A stretch of DNA of 64,000 nt, taken from the NCBI GenBank assembly GCA_014155875.1, contig JACEFZ010027754.1:434001-498000 (forward strand). The letters are read 5' to 3'. Below, piece by piece: positions 9,290-20,954 of the stretch. Under the pieces are notes generated by a model, which was not told where the DNA came from, ran no database searches, and saw only the letters and a list, made by a program, of their open reading frames with translations. The stretch's first letter is position 1. Every line of letters starts with the position of its first letter. Source of the DNA: Cepaea nemoralis (taxonomy: Eukaryota > Mollusca > Gastropoda > Stylommatophora > Helicidae). A program made the translations under genes and the position numbers.

Positions 9290-11035
9290 ATATCTTTTGT
9301 CCCCACTTGAAATTTTTGTCCCCAGTGAATATATTTTGCCCCCACTTGAATATCCTTTGTCCCGACTTGAATATCCTTTGTCCCCAAAAACTGATTACAT
9401 TAACCCCGTCTGTATCTAGTATAACTTGATTATCGCCTGTCCCCAGACACTCTAGCCCTGTTACTTTAACACCTCTGTCTGTCCGAGAAAGAAACTCTAT
9501 CCCTTTAATAACGTAAATACCTCTGTCTGTCCCCGGAAACTCTATCCCTTTTTATAACTTGAATACCCTCTGTCTATCTCCAGAAACTATCTCTGTTATA
9601 ACTGAATACCCACTGTCTGCCTCCAGAAACTCTATCCCTGTACCCCTGTCTCTCCCATAAACTCTATCCCTGTTATAACTTGAATACCCCCCGTCTGTCC
9701 CAGAAACTCTATCCCTGTTATAACTTGAATACACCCTGTCTGCCTCCAGAAACTCTATCCCTGTTATAACTTGAATACCCCATGTCTCTCCCCAGAAACT
9801 CTATCTCTGTTATAACTTGAATACCCCCTGTCTGTCCCCAGAAACTCTATCCCTGTTATAACTTGAATACCCCCTGTCTGTCCCCAGAAACTCTATCTCT
9901 GTTATAACTTGAATACCCACTGTCTGCCTCCAGAAACTCTATCCCTGTTATAACTTGAATACCCCATGTCTCTCCCCAGAAACTCTATCTCTGTTATAAC
10001 TTGAATGCCCCTCGTCTGTCCCAGAAATCTATCCCGTTATAACTTGAATACCCACCGTCTGTCCCCAGAAAACTATCTCTGTTATAACTTGAATACCCAC
10101 TGTCTGTCCCCAGAAACCCTACCCCTGTATCCCCTGTCTGTCCCCAGAAACTCTATCCCCGTTATAACTTGTATACCCCCGTCTATCCCCAGAAACTCTG
10201 TCCTGTTATAACTTGAATACCCACTGTCTGCCTCCAGAAACTCTATCCCTGTTATAACTTGAATACCCCTGTCTGTCCCAGAAACTCTATCCCTGTTATA
10301 ACTTGAATACCTCTGTCTGCCTCCAGAAACTCTATCCGTTATAACTTGAATACCCATGTCTCTCCCAGAAACTCTATCTCTGTTATAACTTGAATACCCC
10401 TGTCTGTCCCAGAAACTCTATCCCTGTTATAACTTGAATACCCCCTGTCTGTCCCCAGAAACTCTATCCCTGTTATAACTTGAATACCCCTGTCTTCCCC
10501 AGAAACTCTATCTCTGTTATAACTTGAATGCCCCTCGTCTGTCCCCAGAAATCTATCCTGTTATAACTTGAATACCCACCGTCTGTCCCCAGAAACTATC
10601 TCTGTTATAACTTGAATACCCACTGTCTGTCCCCAGAACCCTATCCCTGTATCCCCTGTCTGTCCCCAGAAACTCTATCCCTGTTATAACTTGAATACCC
10701 CCCGTCTGTCCCAGAAACTCTGTCCCTGTTATAACTTGAATACCCACTGTCTGCCTCCAGAAACTCATCCCTGTTATAACTTGAATACCCCCGTCTGTCC
10801 CCAGAAACTCTACCCCTGTTATAACTTGAATACCCACTGTCTGCCTCCAGAAACTCTATCCCTGTTGATACTACTTGAATACCCCCCGTCTGTCCCCAGA
10901 GAGTCTATCCCTGTTATAATTTGAATACCCCCTGTCTGTCCCAGAAACTCTATCCCTGTATCCCCTGTCTGTCCCCAGAAACTCTATCACTGTTATTATT
11001 AAGTTATTACCCTCTTGTCTGTCCCCAGAAACCCC
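9290..11035. repeat. 46-bp tandem array, about 35-40 copies
   Basis: The unit contains CTGTTATAACTTGAATACCC followed by CTGTCTGTCCCCAGAAACTC. Copies differ by small indels; some lack the middle segment, giving a shorter form (CCCTGTATCCCCTGTCTG). The 94-132 aa ORFs (GIQVITGIEFLGTD-like) are artefacts. Each unit carries CCCCAG after a pyrimidine stretch, which resembles a 3' splice site. Confidence 0.95.
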
Positions 11036-11225
11036 GCTAGAACCACATCTGCGGGCGATTGGCAGCAGACCGATGTGCGTTGATTTCATACAGTGGTATG
11101 AGTGCCAGTCGTTCAGAAAGCGAAGGCAAACTACTGAACGTAAACTTGTCAAGAGATAACAAACAGCAATAAATTGTGGGGTTGACTGCAACGTCCTACA
11201 AACGACATAAACAAAACTTGAAGCC
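11036..11225 (+). mobile_element. Diverged SINE, family A, 3' domain
   Basis: The words TTCAGAAAGCGAAGGCAAAC, TTGTCAAGAGATAACAAACAG and TTGACTGCAACGTCCT follow the same order as the family A body at 62600-62690. The tRNA-like head is decayed. Confidence 0.6.
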
Positions 11226-11349
11226 ATTGGGTTTCCGATAGTTAACTCCTGCCCCACAGCTTGTGTCACTTTAAAGCGATGAGCCGGTCGGCAGTCAAGG
11301 AGTTAAGTTCTCAGTACACACGTCATGTATTCACCATTATCTTGACTCT

Positions 11350-11703
11350 ACCCCCCCCCCCCCCACCATCCCATTGCTTCATTTGCTTCCCATCTCCCCC
11401 CCCCCCCACCCAGCCCTCTCTCCGACCCGGTCCCTGTTTTGCTATCTCCCGACCCATCTCCAGTTTCGCTATCTCTTTGTGCTTGGCTCTCCCCTCTCCC
11501 GTCGTCCTGGCCTCTCCTGTCTCGTCTACACATCTCACAGTGATGTGTTTTTTTTTTATCACACACCGGTATCTCATCCACGACATCTCTTTCTCTGACC
11601 TCCTCCCCCTCTCTTCCACGGCGGCTGTAGTTTTTGTTTAGTTTGACACGCCTTAAAACACGGACTAACGTAGTCTTTCTTTCTTTCACCCCCCCCCCCC
11701 CCA
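11350..11703. repeat. C-rich low-complexity stretch with several poly(C) runs
   Basis: Poly(C) runs lie at about 11351-11364, 11396-11407 and 11690-11702 within pyrimidine-rich sequence. No gene was recognised. Confidence 0.8.
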
Positions 11704-11799
11704 CCCATTGTACTACGTCCAGTCTTCTTGTTTAGTTTTTCTGTCATTGTGTCTTGTTTCGTCTGTGACTGATTATTCCATGTCACACAGTTGGGTTTT

Positions 11800-11893
<94 letters not shown>
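11800..11893. repeat. (ATCT)n(GTCT)n tetranucleotide microsatellite
   Basis: About 15 ATCT units are followed by about 8 GTCT units. A second short (GTCT)n patch is at about 12099-12130. Confidence 0.97.
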
Positions 11894-12890
11894 ATATTAC
11901 TGAGTCGTATAGTATGATTTTTCATTTCCCCATGCCTTTATAATGCATATCTTTTACATTGTTACTGTTCTCAGTTAGCCTTGAATGATGTATGAATGAA
12001 ATAATGTATGAAAGAGTGATAGTAGGGCAGAATGTTAGACTGGCCTGCGAGCCCAATTCTTAACTCTGAAAATAAAGTGTGTTAGTTCGTTTGTTCTGTC
12101 TGTCTGTCGTCTGTCTGTCTGTCTGTCTGCATGTCTATGTGCCTGCCTTACATGCCAAGATGTCTTTCCGTTCGTTCGTTTAGACCGCACGACTGCCTGC
12201 ATGTCTGCTCTTATTGTCTGTAAATCAATACATTTGTTTATCTGCCTTTCTGCCTGCCTGTGCGCCCGCCGTCTGTCTGTCTATCCATCGTCTGTCTCTC
12301 TATCCGTCTGTCTTGTCTCCTCCCAGAAAGCTCTAGTCTAGTTACATTCAACTATCTGATACACTTCAGAGAAATTTCATTTTGCCGTAAGGCTGTCTTT
12401 CAATCTCGCTCGGTCTCCCTTCATCCCCCTCCCCACCATAAACTCGCGTCTTTCATCCTATCTCCTGGTTATTAGTCCCCTCCTCCGTAGTTCCGCCCGT
12501 TATTACTTCCAGCCTTGACTCGGGCCCGCCTCCCTTCTCTCTTTGTCAGACCTCCACCCTGAGTGCCTCATTGATTTCTCCCCCACATGTTCTCCCCGTC
12601 ATCTCACAAGCCACTGGGCTCCCCTACAATGTTTAAAACCCCTCCCCACACCACAGAAAGAAAAAGTAATCGACAACGCATATCGTTTGGAAATGTAGGT
12701 CAGTGATGAGATGATAATATGACGAAGGATGCTTCTCGTCCCGAGGTTGTACCTTCTTTGTGAATATACTACAGCCGCGCGGTTGGTGAGTGGACGACCT
12801 CACGCCTCATCATGAGTAAAAACCATTGTCGAAGGAGCATGTTCACTTCATAAACAAGTTAATCGGTACAACTATCTGCAGTCTGATAAA
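11894..12890. other. Intronic sequence, no gene seen
   Basis: Pyrimidine-rich in parts, with CTGT repeats near 12100-12310. A weak A-box-like GGTTGGTGAGTGG near 12780 is not enough to call a tRNA or SINE. Confidence 0.45.
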
Positions 12891-12899
12891 TCGTTATGG

Positions 12900-13560
12900 C
12901 AAAGGTAGCCTTTTACAAGTTGGAAAACATACTTATCAATAACAAGAGAAGTGAGGAGTTAAGTGATGTATATAACCTATACTGTTATACACATGTCAAA
13001 CATGGACACTAACAAACTGAGAAACACCTAATGGAAATGTGATTTTGAGACAGAAATGCAAAGAATTCCATCGACTGACGGAAAAACCAACGAGACATTC
13101 TACAAGAAACAACTAATTATATATGAAATGGAGTACAACTAAAGGAGACGAAGCCTGTTACAAACCTTTGAGAACAAAGTCTTAAGACGCATCGTTGGGC
13201 CCATTAGGGATACACAAAGTGGAGAGTGGAAAAGAAGAAGTAACAAAGACATTTATGATCTGTTTAAGTCCCCGCTAATCACTGGTATCATGAAGGCTAA
13301 TAGACTGCAATGGCTGGGGCATATAGAAAGAATGGAAGATAATAGGGAAACAAAACTCGCTACACTCAGAAATAAATGACCGTTGACTCCGAGGTAGACC
13401 AAGAAGACGGTGGAGGGATAATTAATATACATACAGACTACAAGCACTTGGAATCAACGACTGGCAAGAGAAGTCTACCAGAGAGACGAATGGAGACGGC
13501 TTGTATCTGCAGCAAAGAACCTCAATGGCTCGGAATGCTGATGAAGAAGATATATATACC
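12900..13560 (+). mobile_element. Non-LTR retrotransposon, 5'-truncated C-terminal tail
   Basis: Translation in shifting frames gives FENKVLRRIVGPI, ANRLQWLGHIERMEDN, GRPRRRW and DEWRRLVSAAKNLNG. This order is the widely recognised C-terminus of endonuclease/reverse-transcriptase LINEs in animals. Stops and frame shifts show that it is dead. It ends near GATGAAGAAGA, a typical short tail. No RT domain is present, as expected for 5' truncation. Confidence 0.8.
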
Positions 13561-14640
13561 AGTATACACCATATATATATATAGGCACCTTTCCGTCTTG
13601 ACAGATGATAGTTTGGTACATTGTGCTTCAAAAAGGCTTAATAACTACGACCCATGGCGGTGGCGAGTGTGGCTGATAAGGGCGGTAAGGCCAATTCTTG
13701 CTGCAAATGTTCATTTCCCAGCACACCGTCATGCCCCGGAGAAAAGATCCAGGCGAAGATCCGAAGTGAGCTCACTGATTTGTCTGTGCATCTACTGTGC
13801 CACTGAGTCTATCTAGGACATGTGTTATGCTGAATGATCTACTGTGCCACTGAGTCTATCTAGGACATGTGTTATGCTGAATTTGTCTGTGCATATTTTA
13901 AAAATCTTTAATGTAATTTAATTCACCTTTCTTGCATGCCTGTCTAGCCAACTTTCTTTTGTCTTTACACATTAATCTCTTATTTCTTTATTTTTTCCCT
14001 CCTATTTTGTTTGTCATTTTCACTTTGTTTTCTTTTTCCCATCAGCTTTAAGATTTCTTCTGCCTTTCACCATTTCTTAGCTTTTTGTCTTCTCTCCGTA
14101 ATATTTCTTTGCTTGTTTGATGAATGGAGTCCCTTAGCATTTCCCATTGTTCATTTATACTTTGTATTTTAGCTACTGCATTGTATCTGTTTTCACAATC
14201 ACTCTGTATTATCCTGAATTACTTTATCGCTTTCAGAACCATCTAGATAATACCTAAATAAATTCACATGTATTGTTTGACACTCATAGCAGTAGAAGAA
14301 AGAAGCAGAGAATAGGGAACATTCTAGACAACATAAAAATCGAAAACTGTCTATAGCTCCCCGCCGGGATTCGAACCTCTCACTTCCAAAATGACGATAG
14401 CGACTCGCTGCAGAACAAGGGTACTTCGACGTATGACACATTTACATAAGGAGGCTCCTTTCATTTCCGCTACAGAACAGCTAAATACTCATATACCAAT
14501 ATTGATTCTGTCCTGACTTGGTCACAATAAGAGGCGTGTAGGTCTAACATCGAAAATAATGGAAGGCAGAATTCAAGTTACTAGCAGGACACACAGATAC
14601 ACACATTGTATAATCACACACACATACGTAACAAGTTTTC
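13561..14640. other. Mixed intronic sequence with a possible tRNA-like SINE head
   Basis: Includes a 2-copy 45-bp duplication (13796-13885) and AT-rich unique sequence. At 14364-14380 the minus strand carries GAGGTTCGAATCCC, a strong B-box match. A partner A box is not convincing, so this is only a possible SINE fragment. Confidence 0.35.
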
Positions 14641-14644
14641 TCAA

Positions 14645-14965
14645 CTCACTTCGTCTAAACAGCAAACAAAGACTATTGTTCGTATAACTCAATCGCCTAA
14701 CCCACAACATATACGTTAATTCTATCAACAGTCGTCTTAACTGCAACAAAGACTATAGACCCCGCTCCTCAATCGTCTAAATGACAACAAAGATCCTAGT
14801 TCTCTCTACTCAATCATCTAAACTGCAACAAAGACTTTAGTTCTCTCTATTGAATCGTCTAACTTCAACAAAGATTCTAGTTATCTCTACTCTTATTTTC
14901 TAAACTGCCTCTACTCAATCGTCTAAACTGCAACAAAGACTCTAGGTCTCTATACTCAGTGGTCC
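14645..14965. repeat. About 41-bp diverged tandem repeat, 6-7 copies
   Basis: The core words CAATCGTCTAAACTGCAACA and AAGACTCTAGTTCTCTCTAC recur with substitutions and length changes. Confidence 0.8.
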
Positions 14966-16410
14966 TAAACTGAAAAACAAAAAGGAAAAAGAAAGTGCTC
15001 CTAGTTTTGCATGTTCAGTCGGCCGGAACGCAGCTCCGTTAAATCTTGCACTGCTGGAAATTTCCGAAATAGATATATCAAACCTAGTACATGTTCCCAC
15101 GAGGACGTGTGATAGGATGTGTCGGGGGGAAAGGTAATGATTTCAGGCAGTGAGTATGAAGTGCACACGCAAAAGATACAGTTGCCATGAAAATGACGTC
15201 GTGATTAAAAGGTTTGGTGTGCAGTGGTCCAGAACCGAGTCAGAAGAAATGACATGTAATCATACTTGAAAGCGATTCAATAAACCGTAATAATGATTAG
15301 CGCTGGCGCTATGAGCATAGGGCTTACTGTTTGTTCTCAGTAACAAATGGGTTTTAAATGGGGTCGACCCCGCTTCGACTGACCCAGTGGTAGGAATAGC
15401 TTACGCGGGTATTTAGTAAAGGAAAGATACAGAGCTAGAAAGACTGGTGAATCCATCACACGAAGCCGAGATCTGGTGTGAGGAAAATTAACTTCACATT
15501 TCTACAGCTGCAGGGATTTTGTAATTTAATATTTTTTTTTTTTTTCGACCTGCACTTTCGTGTTTAAAAATAAATAAATAAAACGGGGTTTCCTGAACTG
15601 AAACGTTACGTAATCGTTCTTAGAATGTTCGTGGCCCGAGAAGAAGAAAAATACTGACATTCTAAAGGCTAAAGGTTCTAAAAAAATAAAATGAAAACGA
15701 AGACAACCGACTCATAAGCAGAATCCTGTCTGGGGAAAATGAAATGTTTTGGCCACATTAAACGTCACGGAGACGTCAAGATCGTATTTCTAGTGTGTGT
15801 CTGCGCGCGTGTGCATTCGTTCTGGCGAGTGTAGTTCACAACAGCTCTACAACTACTACTACTAGTATGTCCACATTTGTTTGCCGCAATATAAACATCC
15901 ATATCTCAGTAACCAACTGAGGGAAAATTATGAGATTTAGTATATAACCTTATCATTATGTCCACCCAACAAAAAAAATTTTGTTCAGGAGATTTTACAG
16001 CAGATTTCAAAGTTTGTTTATATGCGGTATATAATTTACGGGTCTGAGATGAAATTCATAATTTTAAATGTATTACAGCGTAGCAAGACAAACAGCGCTC
16101 AATGTTGAATATTTTCACGGGATTGGCCTTATGCCGCCAACTCCCCGCGTTGTTTTAAACTAGGACTGTTCAGAGGTGTCTCAAAATGTGGGTTATTTCA
16201 TGAAACCTGATTAATAGGTTTTTGTTTTTTTTAAACATCTTACCACTTATCGCTAACATTGAAATGTGTGAATATTTTTCAATGGGATTGAATGCGAAAT
16301 TGTGTATACTATTACAAATTCCGAAAAAAGAACAGTGCATGCATTGGGTTTGAGTAAACGGTAATTTCGTGGATGGGTCCAATAATCTGGAATTAAACCA
16401 CCACGCAATA
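14966..16410. other. Intronic sequence; right part may be the left arm of the DDE transposon
   Basis: No exon was recognised. From about 15840 the AT-rich sequence leads into the transposase 5' region at 16420 and may be transposon non-coding DNA, but I could not find a terminal inverted repeat to prove it. Confidence 0.35.
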
Positions 16411-16414
16411 ACCA

Positions 16415-17770
16415 AACGGTAGGTAGAAAGATTATTGTAGACAGCTTTGACAAAGATGTCATAAGGCGAGCTATTATAAAAATGCTTTAAAAAGTCGCTT
16501 AAAATTCGACAGGGTCGACTTCATTGCACCGGGTTCTATCCCATATGGCTCGGTCTCTTTCCGCAGTGCGGAAAGCATCGCACAAAGCACGAACTCCGCA
16601 GCTCTAGTGACGACCCACAGAAGTCTCCGAAAAATTTAACTCGTGAACCGAAGGATGCGGCCCGGAATCAAACCCACGACCTTTGGAGCCCGAGTCAAAA
16701 GGCTTGACCACTTCGTCACGGAGACTCCTAAAATCATAACAATTTTGGATTTTATATCCAGGATTATCCAGCATTATAAAAATGCTGGATGCCAAAGAAA
16801 CAGTGACTGTAAGAAAACTTAGGGTTTGGTTGAGAAAGAACAATAACATAGAGCTATCCAAAACAACTTTGTGGAAAATTATAAGGACATTATCTTCACT
16901 TTTTGAAAGTACAAGGGTGGTAGAAATATTCTTTGCGAGCAACCGCATTTAGGAGCCTTGAGAAGCAGATACCTACGTGAAATAAGGGAAATGCACAAAG
17001 AAAATTATGACATAGTGTATTTGGATGAGACGTGGATCAATGCGCACCACACAAGTGAAAAGGAATGGCAATCAATGGATGGAAAGATAAAGTGTTATGT
17101 GCCCAGTAGTAAAGGACAGCGTTTGGTCATAGCCTATGCTGGTAGTACTCATAACGGCTTACTACAGAATGCTGGGCTCGTGTTCGTATCAAAGCATACA
17201 GACAATAGGGATTATCATAATGAGATAATGGTAATGTATTTAGAGGTTTGGCTCGAGAATACAGTACTTCCATCCTTGATAGACCGTCTTGTCTAATCAT
17301 GGACAGTGCATCATATCACAATGTTGTTGCCCAAGAAGACAAAATACCTACGGCATCGGGCACAAAGGAAACAATAAAGATATGGCTCCGAAGGGAAAAT
17401 ATACCACTTCCAGAAACATATTTCAAGCTACAGTTGTTGTCCCTTGTAAAACAGGCGCAAAAAAGCAAGAAATTTCAAATCGACAAGTTGATAGAAGAGC
17501 ATGGCCATAGGTGCTTGAGACTTCCGCCGTATCATTCTCATTTAAATCCCTATAGAACTTGTGTGGGCTAAAATTAAAGGACAAGTGGCAGCTGCCAATA
17601 CTACATTCAAATTGTATGACATCAAGATACTAACCCAGTCCGCGCTATTAAATATTGATAAAAGTTACTGGAAAAAATGTGAGGACCATGTGTTGAAAGA
17701 GGAAGAGAACTATTGGAGAAAGGATCAATTCCGCAAGCCCTCAGCGGTGACAAACAACTGTATTGAAAAA
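16415..17770 (+). pseudogene. DDE transposase (Tc1/mariner-like superfamily), interrupted
   Basis: A cut-and-paste transposase relic. The N-terminal part (DSFDKDVIRRAIIKM at 16440-16485, resuming DAKETVTVRKLRVWLRK from 16788) looks like the helix-turn-helix DNA-binding region. The catalytic part shows YLDETWINAHHT (first D, about 17020), IMDSASYHN (second D, about 17298) and, after a shift, LRLPPYHSHLNP then IELVWAKIKG (E, about 17555), i.e. the DDE triad of the superfamily. Damage consists of a SINE inserted at 16486-16773 with a 14-base target duplication, a one-base shift near 16925, and a one-base surplus near 17548. Between these the frames are open, so the element is fairly young. Family is inferred from motif spacing; a database match would fix it. 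Confidence 0.85.
16486..16773 (-). mobile_element. tRNA-derived SINE, family B, with 14-bp target-site duplication
   Basis: The minus strand starts with GGAGTCTCCGTGACGAAGTG (A-box region) and has a B box (GGGTTTGATTCC). The body holds GCGGAAAGAGACCGAGCCAT and GGTGCAATGAAGTCGACCCT. ATTATAAAAATGCT occurs at 16472-16485 and again at 16774-16787, a perfect duplication flanking the insertion. Removing the insert restores one continuous transposase frame across the junction. A 5'-truncated relative lies at 45975-46120. Confidence 0.9.
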
Positions 17771-17776
17771 AACAAA

Positions 17777-17870
17777 CACACACACACACACTCACTCACT
17801 CACTCACTCACTCACACACACACACACCACACACACACTCACTCACTCACTCACTCTCAACTCAACTCAA
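17777..17870. repeat. (CA)n/(CACT)n/(CAACT)n microsatellite
   Basis: CA repeats alternate with ACTC units and end with CTCAACTCAACTCAACTG. It follows the end of the transposase frame. Confidence 0.95.
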
Positions 17871-17936
17871 CTGTTGATCAGGTTAGTTTACACGACATTT
17901 GTTGATCAGGTTGATCAGGTTAGTCTATATGGCATT

Positions 17937-18180
17937 TGTTGAGTTGAGTTGAGTTGAGGTAAGAACCGACATCACTGCACCCAGGACATTCTCATATGTG
18001 CTCCTTCCCCTCGTTCAACAGACAGCTAAGAGTCATAGTACTAATCGTTCCACCGCTATCTGATTAAAAGTTCTCCTGGTCTTCCCCTCTGTTTTGAGAT
18101 TCTTCCAGAACCCCTGCCGATCTTCCGCAATCTCATTCTTTCCACATACGGGTTCTCAATCTGGACATTTGTTGATCGCA
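17937..18180 (-). mobile_element. SINE, family B/D group, with (GTTGA)n-type tail
   Basis: Starts with GTTGAGTTGAGTTGAGG, i.e. the tail of a minus-strand element, then CATCACTGCAC, CATATGTGCTCC and CTGATTA words shared with 6940-7215 and 5714-5960. Confidence 0.55.
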
Positions 18181-18376
18181 AGCTAGTCTTCCAAGGTAAA
18201 CTAGATGTAGGATAGAGCACGGTAACCCAGACTGCAGTTTACATCAGCTGTCCTGTGTGTAGTGTTTGATCTGATATCCTCAGCATAGCGAGTCAGTGCA
18301 TAAACCTGTATCTCATATCCTCAGCACAGCGAGTCAGTGCTCAACCCTGTATCTCAAATCAAGTAAACTATATACT

Positions 18377-18840
18377 TCTCAGGAACTGGTAAAATGACAG
18401 CTAGACATTTGCTGCAGGAGTGCCCAATATATGCAGAACAGACAAAGATATTTTGGCTCACACCTGATTCATTTGAGGACAAGCTCTATGGAGATATCAA
18501 CAAGCTCAAGTTGACCACAGCTTACTTTAACTACATTCTGGTTGACATCTAAAGGTGCATGAAGAAGTACTTAGACTGCCACACTTCATACCACAGGTAT
18601 GTTGGTAGCAAAAGCGTCCCAGAGGCATGAAATGGAATATTGCTTGGCTAGCAAAATCCATTACGTGGAAATTCCGAATCAAAAGCTCATTGTGTGGGCG
18701 TCATCAAAGGTGGAAAAGCGTCCCAGTAGTATTAAATGGAATATTGCTTTGATAGCAAATCCATTAAGTGGAAAGTCCGGATCGAAAGCTCACTGTGTGG
18801 ATGTCATCTGCAGACTTCATTCTTCTGGTTTCCGGAGGAA
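18377..18840 (+). mobile_element. Non-LTR retrotransposon 3' end (same family as 60570-63110)
   Basis: Encodes GTGKMTARHLLQECPIYAEQ and KLKLTTAYFNYILVDI before a TAA at about 18550, matching the end of the LINE at 62257-62431 almost residue for residue. The 3' UTR words (CATGAAGAAGTACTTAGACT; GAATATTGCTTGGCTAGC) also match. Part of the 3' end is duplicated in tandem (about 18610-18700 and 18715-18810). Severely 5'-truncated. Confidence 0.85.
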
Positions 18841-19245
18841 CAGCCTGTGGTGACTGAAAGGCCCAATATACGGAAGTGAGGCTAAGCAGCCATGTTCAGA
18901 ACGTGACTGATTTCTTGGGTGAGCCCAGTACCAGAGCGCTACATGTCGGCTCTGCAATTATGGAAGCCTCCTTGGATGGCGGGGAATTCCCGTGGTATGC
19001 CCCTGCCTTCCCTTGAGGGCTGACCAGGATGTCTTTGGCTGTTCTAAATGGGCCAGCTGGGATGGGGGATGACGCCACAACAGCGAGAGTCAAACGTCCT
19101 AAGAAACTCCCGGGTAGGTTATCCCGGTCAACAAATGCCCGCAGAAGTCGGATGTGTCGGTCTAACGGCACATGAACACAGCTTTGCTGTAAACAGGCAC
19201 AACGCAATCATGTCCGAATAAAGTCTCAGGATGAATGCAGAAGAA
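18841..19245 (+). repeat. Interspersed repeat, also present near 26695-26850, ending in (GAA)n
   Basis: Shared words include CCCGGTCAACAAATGCC, GCAGAAGT and GGATGTGTCGGTCTAAC, then GGATGAATGCAGAAGAAGAA. The second copy near 26735-26850 has the same order and orientation. It is likely the 3' end of a retroelement; no coding part was recognised. Confidence 0.6.
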
Positions 19246-19505
19246 GAAGAATATACTTCTCACATGGAACATTGTCTTGGCTTAATCCTGTATTTCATGT
19301 CACATAAACTATACACTTCTCACATGGAACATTGTCTGTGCTTAACCCTGTATCTCATGTCACATAAACTATACACTTCTCACATGGAACATTGTCTGTG
19401 GTCAACCCTGTATCTCACATCAAGTGAATTATATTCTTGTCACATGGAACATTGTCCGTGCTTAACCCTGTATCTCACATCAAGTAAATTATATTCTTGT
19501 CACAG
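19246..19505. repeat. 60-bp tandem repeat, about 4 copies, abutting an NLK acceptor
   Basis: The unit has core CACATGGAACATTGTCTGTG and TAACCCTGTATCTCA. A related single copy occurs near 18280-18360. The array ends directly at the splice acceptor of the NLK exon at 19506. Confidence 0.9.
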
Positions 19506-19695
19506 CTGGACAGAATCACAGAAGTGTTAGGCACTCCGTCCTACGAAGATATGCCAACTGCTTTGCCAAGGAGCGAGGGATTACATGAGGTCGAGACCTC
19601 ACAAGCCTGCAGCACTCAATCAGTTCTATGCTCTGTCAGAACAGGCCACACACGAAGCTGTGCATTTACTGTGTAGAATGCTAGTCTTAAATCCG
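19506..19695 (+). CDS. NLK: Nemo-like kinase, exon d (subdomain X-XI)
   Basis: Encodes LDRITEVLGTPSYEDMPTA, then CQGARDYMRSRPHKPAALNQ and SEQATHEAVHLLCRMLVLNP, the C-lobe segment between the LFQ helix and the RI-motif in NLK. The acceptor is tcacag (to 19505, phase 0) and the donor is gtgagt at 19696 (phase 0). There are three T at 19562-19564 where two keep the frame, so the second half reads in another frame. The arginine/cysteine cluster LLCRMLV is fully conserved with animal NLK. Confidence 0.94.
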
Positions 19696-20076
19696 GTGAG
19701 TTCAGGTCTGATTGCACCAATAATTAAGACAAGTTTTGATAATTGCACTACTTGATTTGATACAATATGGTGTATGTTAAATGCTGTCAACAGCAGTTTA
19801 ACATCGCAAACAGCTAAGCTTCCAAGCTGCTGCTCTGGCAAAGTTGTTACAGGCAAACAAATCAGCCCATGGGTAGAGCCATTTGCCCTGGATGGAATAT
19901 GTCTAGAGAAAGTATAAGTGACACAAATGCAAGTAGAAATCTAGCTACTGACCTCAGAGCTGAATGCCATGGATGAAATCTGTCTAAAGGAAGTATTTCT
20001 GACATACACACTTTGTGATCTGTTGAGTTAGTCAGGTGTTAGTCAGATATGACTGAGCTACTGTATGACAGTAGAC

Positions 20077-20819
20077 CAGAGGTTCCCAAACCACGGCCTG
20101 TGGGCCACGAGTGGCCCGCCAGCTATCAGAAAGTGGCACGCGAGACCTCGTTATTTAATACAATATACTCTCTTCATAAAGCCGTTTGTATTTCCTGATG
20201 CCAAGCTCTGTCAATTACAGCAAAACCTTAAGCACGAAGAAATTGATTTGAAATGCAATGCTTCACTGAGATGTAAATTTCTGGAGCTGCCTGCTTCACC
20301 TTCAGCTAATCATGTGATTTCATTCTGGCGATTATTGCCTGTCAAACAATTTGAACATTTGCGTTCATTCGCCCAGATGTACATTTGTCGTATTGGTTTG
20401 ACTTAGATGCAAGCAGTCATTTTCAGCACTTACCATAAAAAAAAAAAGCAACGTTCCAGACTCACCGACAGTAACCTAGCTGTGCTTATGACTTTGGTAA
20501 CGACAGATTTGTGCCCAGACATTGATAAATTGACATCTGAACTTAAGTAACTGGTTATGAAGAACAGTTACAAGTGTAAATTAATTACACTTAATAGCGA
20601 TTTTCGAAACTGATTATAAATTTATTGTTAAATGAACTTTTGATTTTTAAACCAAAAAATGACCGCAGTGTAGTACTGACACTGACTACCTTTAAAGTTT
20701 TAGAATTTTGTTGACGAAAGTTAAGAAAGGTAAGAATTATATTGCACGACTGTTATGGCCGGCTTAACTACCGAAAATAGTAGATATGGCCCTCGGCTTG
20801 AAAAGCTTGGGAACCACTG
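20077..20819 (+). mobile_element. hAT DNA transposon remnant with 8-bp target-site duplication
   Basis: The ends are CAGAGGTTCCCAAACC (20077) and GCTTGGGAACCACTG (to 20819), inverted repeats of the CAGNGGTTCCCAA type common in hAT elements. They are flanked by CAGTAGAC (20069-20076) and CAGTAGAG (20820-20827), 7 of 8 matching. Inside, degraded frames resemble the C-terminus of hAT transposases: SFWRLLPVKQFEHLRSFA, then RSRLTDSNLAVLMTL, with a frame shift and A-run in between. It is too short for a full transposase, so this is an internally deleted relic. Confidence 0.85.
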
Positions 20820-20954
20820 CAGTAGAGGTATTACTTGATTTCTGTTAGCACGAAATGTTGGGCAATAAAGACTAAAGCTAAAGGCATATGTACTTCTGAT
20901 ATACACACATTTGGATCCTTGCTGGTTATGCAGAGGACTTTGTGCACTGTGCTG

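Larger units (their letters stand above)
7799..19505 (+). other. NLK intron, 11.7 kb (exon c to exon d)
   Basis: The intron runs from donor gtgggt to acceptor tcacag. It contains a 12-bp array split by a SINE, a 46-bp array, microsatellites, a LINE tail, a DDE transposase pseudogene with a SINE insertion, another LINE tail and a 60-bp array, all listed separately. No additional NLK exon was recognised. Confidence 0.85.

Noticed and set aside
14364..14440. tRNA gene on the minus strand
   Set aside because: Only the B box (GGTTCGAATCCC) is convincing; no cloverleaf could be drawn.
16170..16948. Minus-strand small frames over the transposase region
   Set aside because: Shadows of the + strand transposase and the SINE, with no domain of their own.
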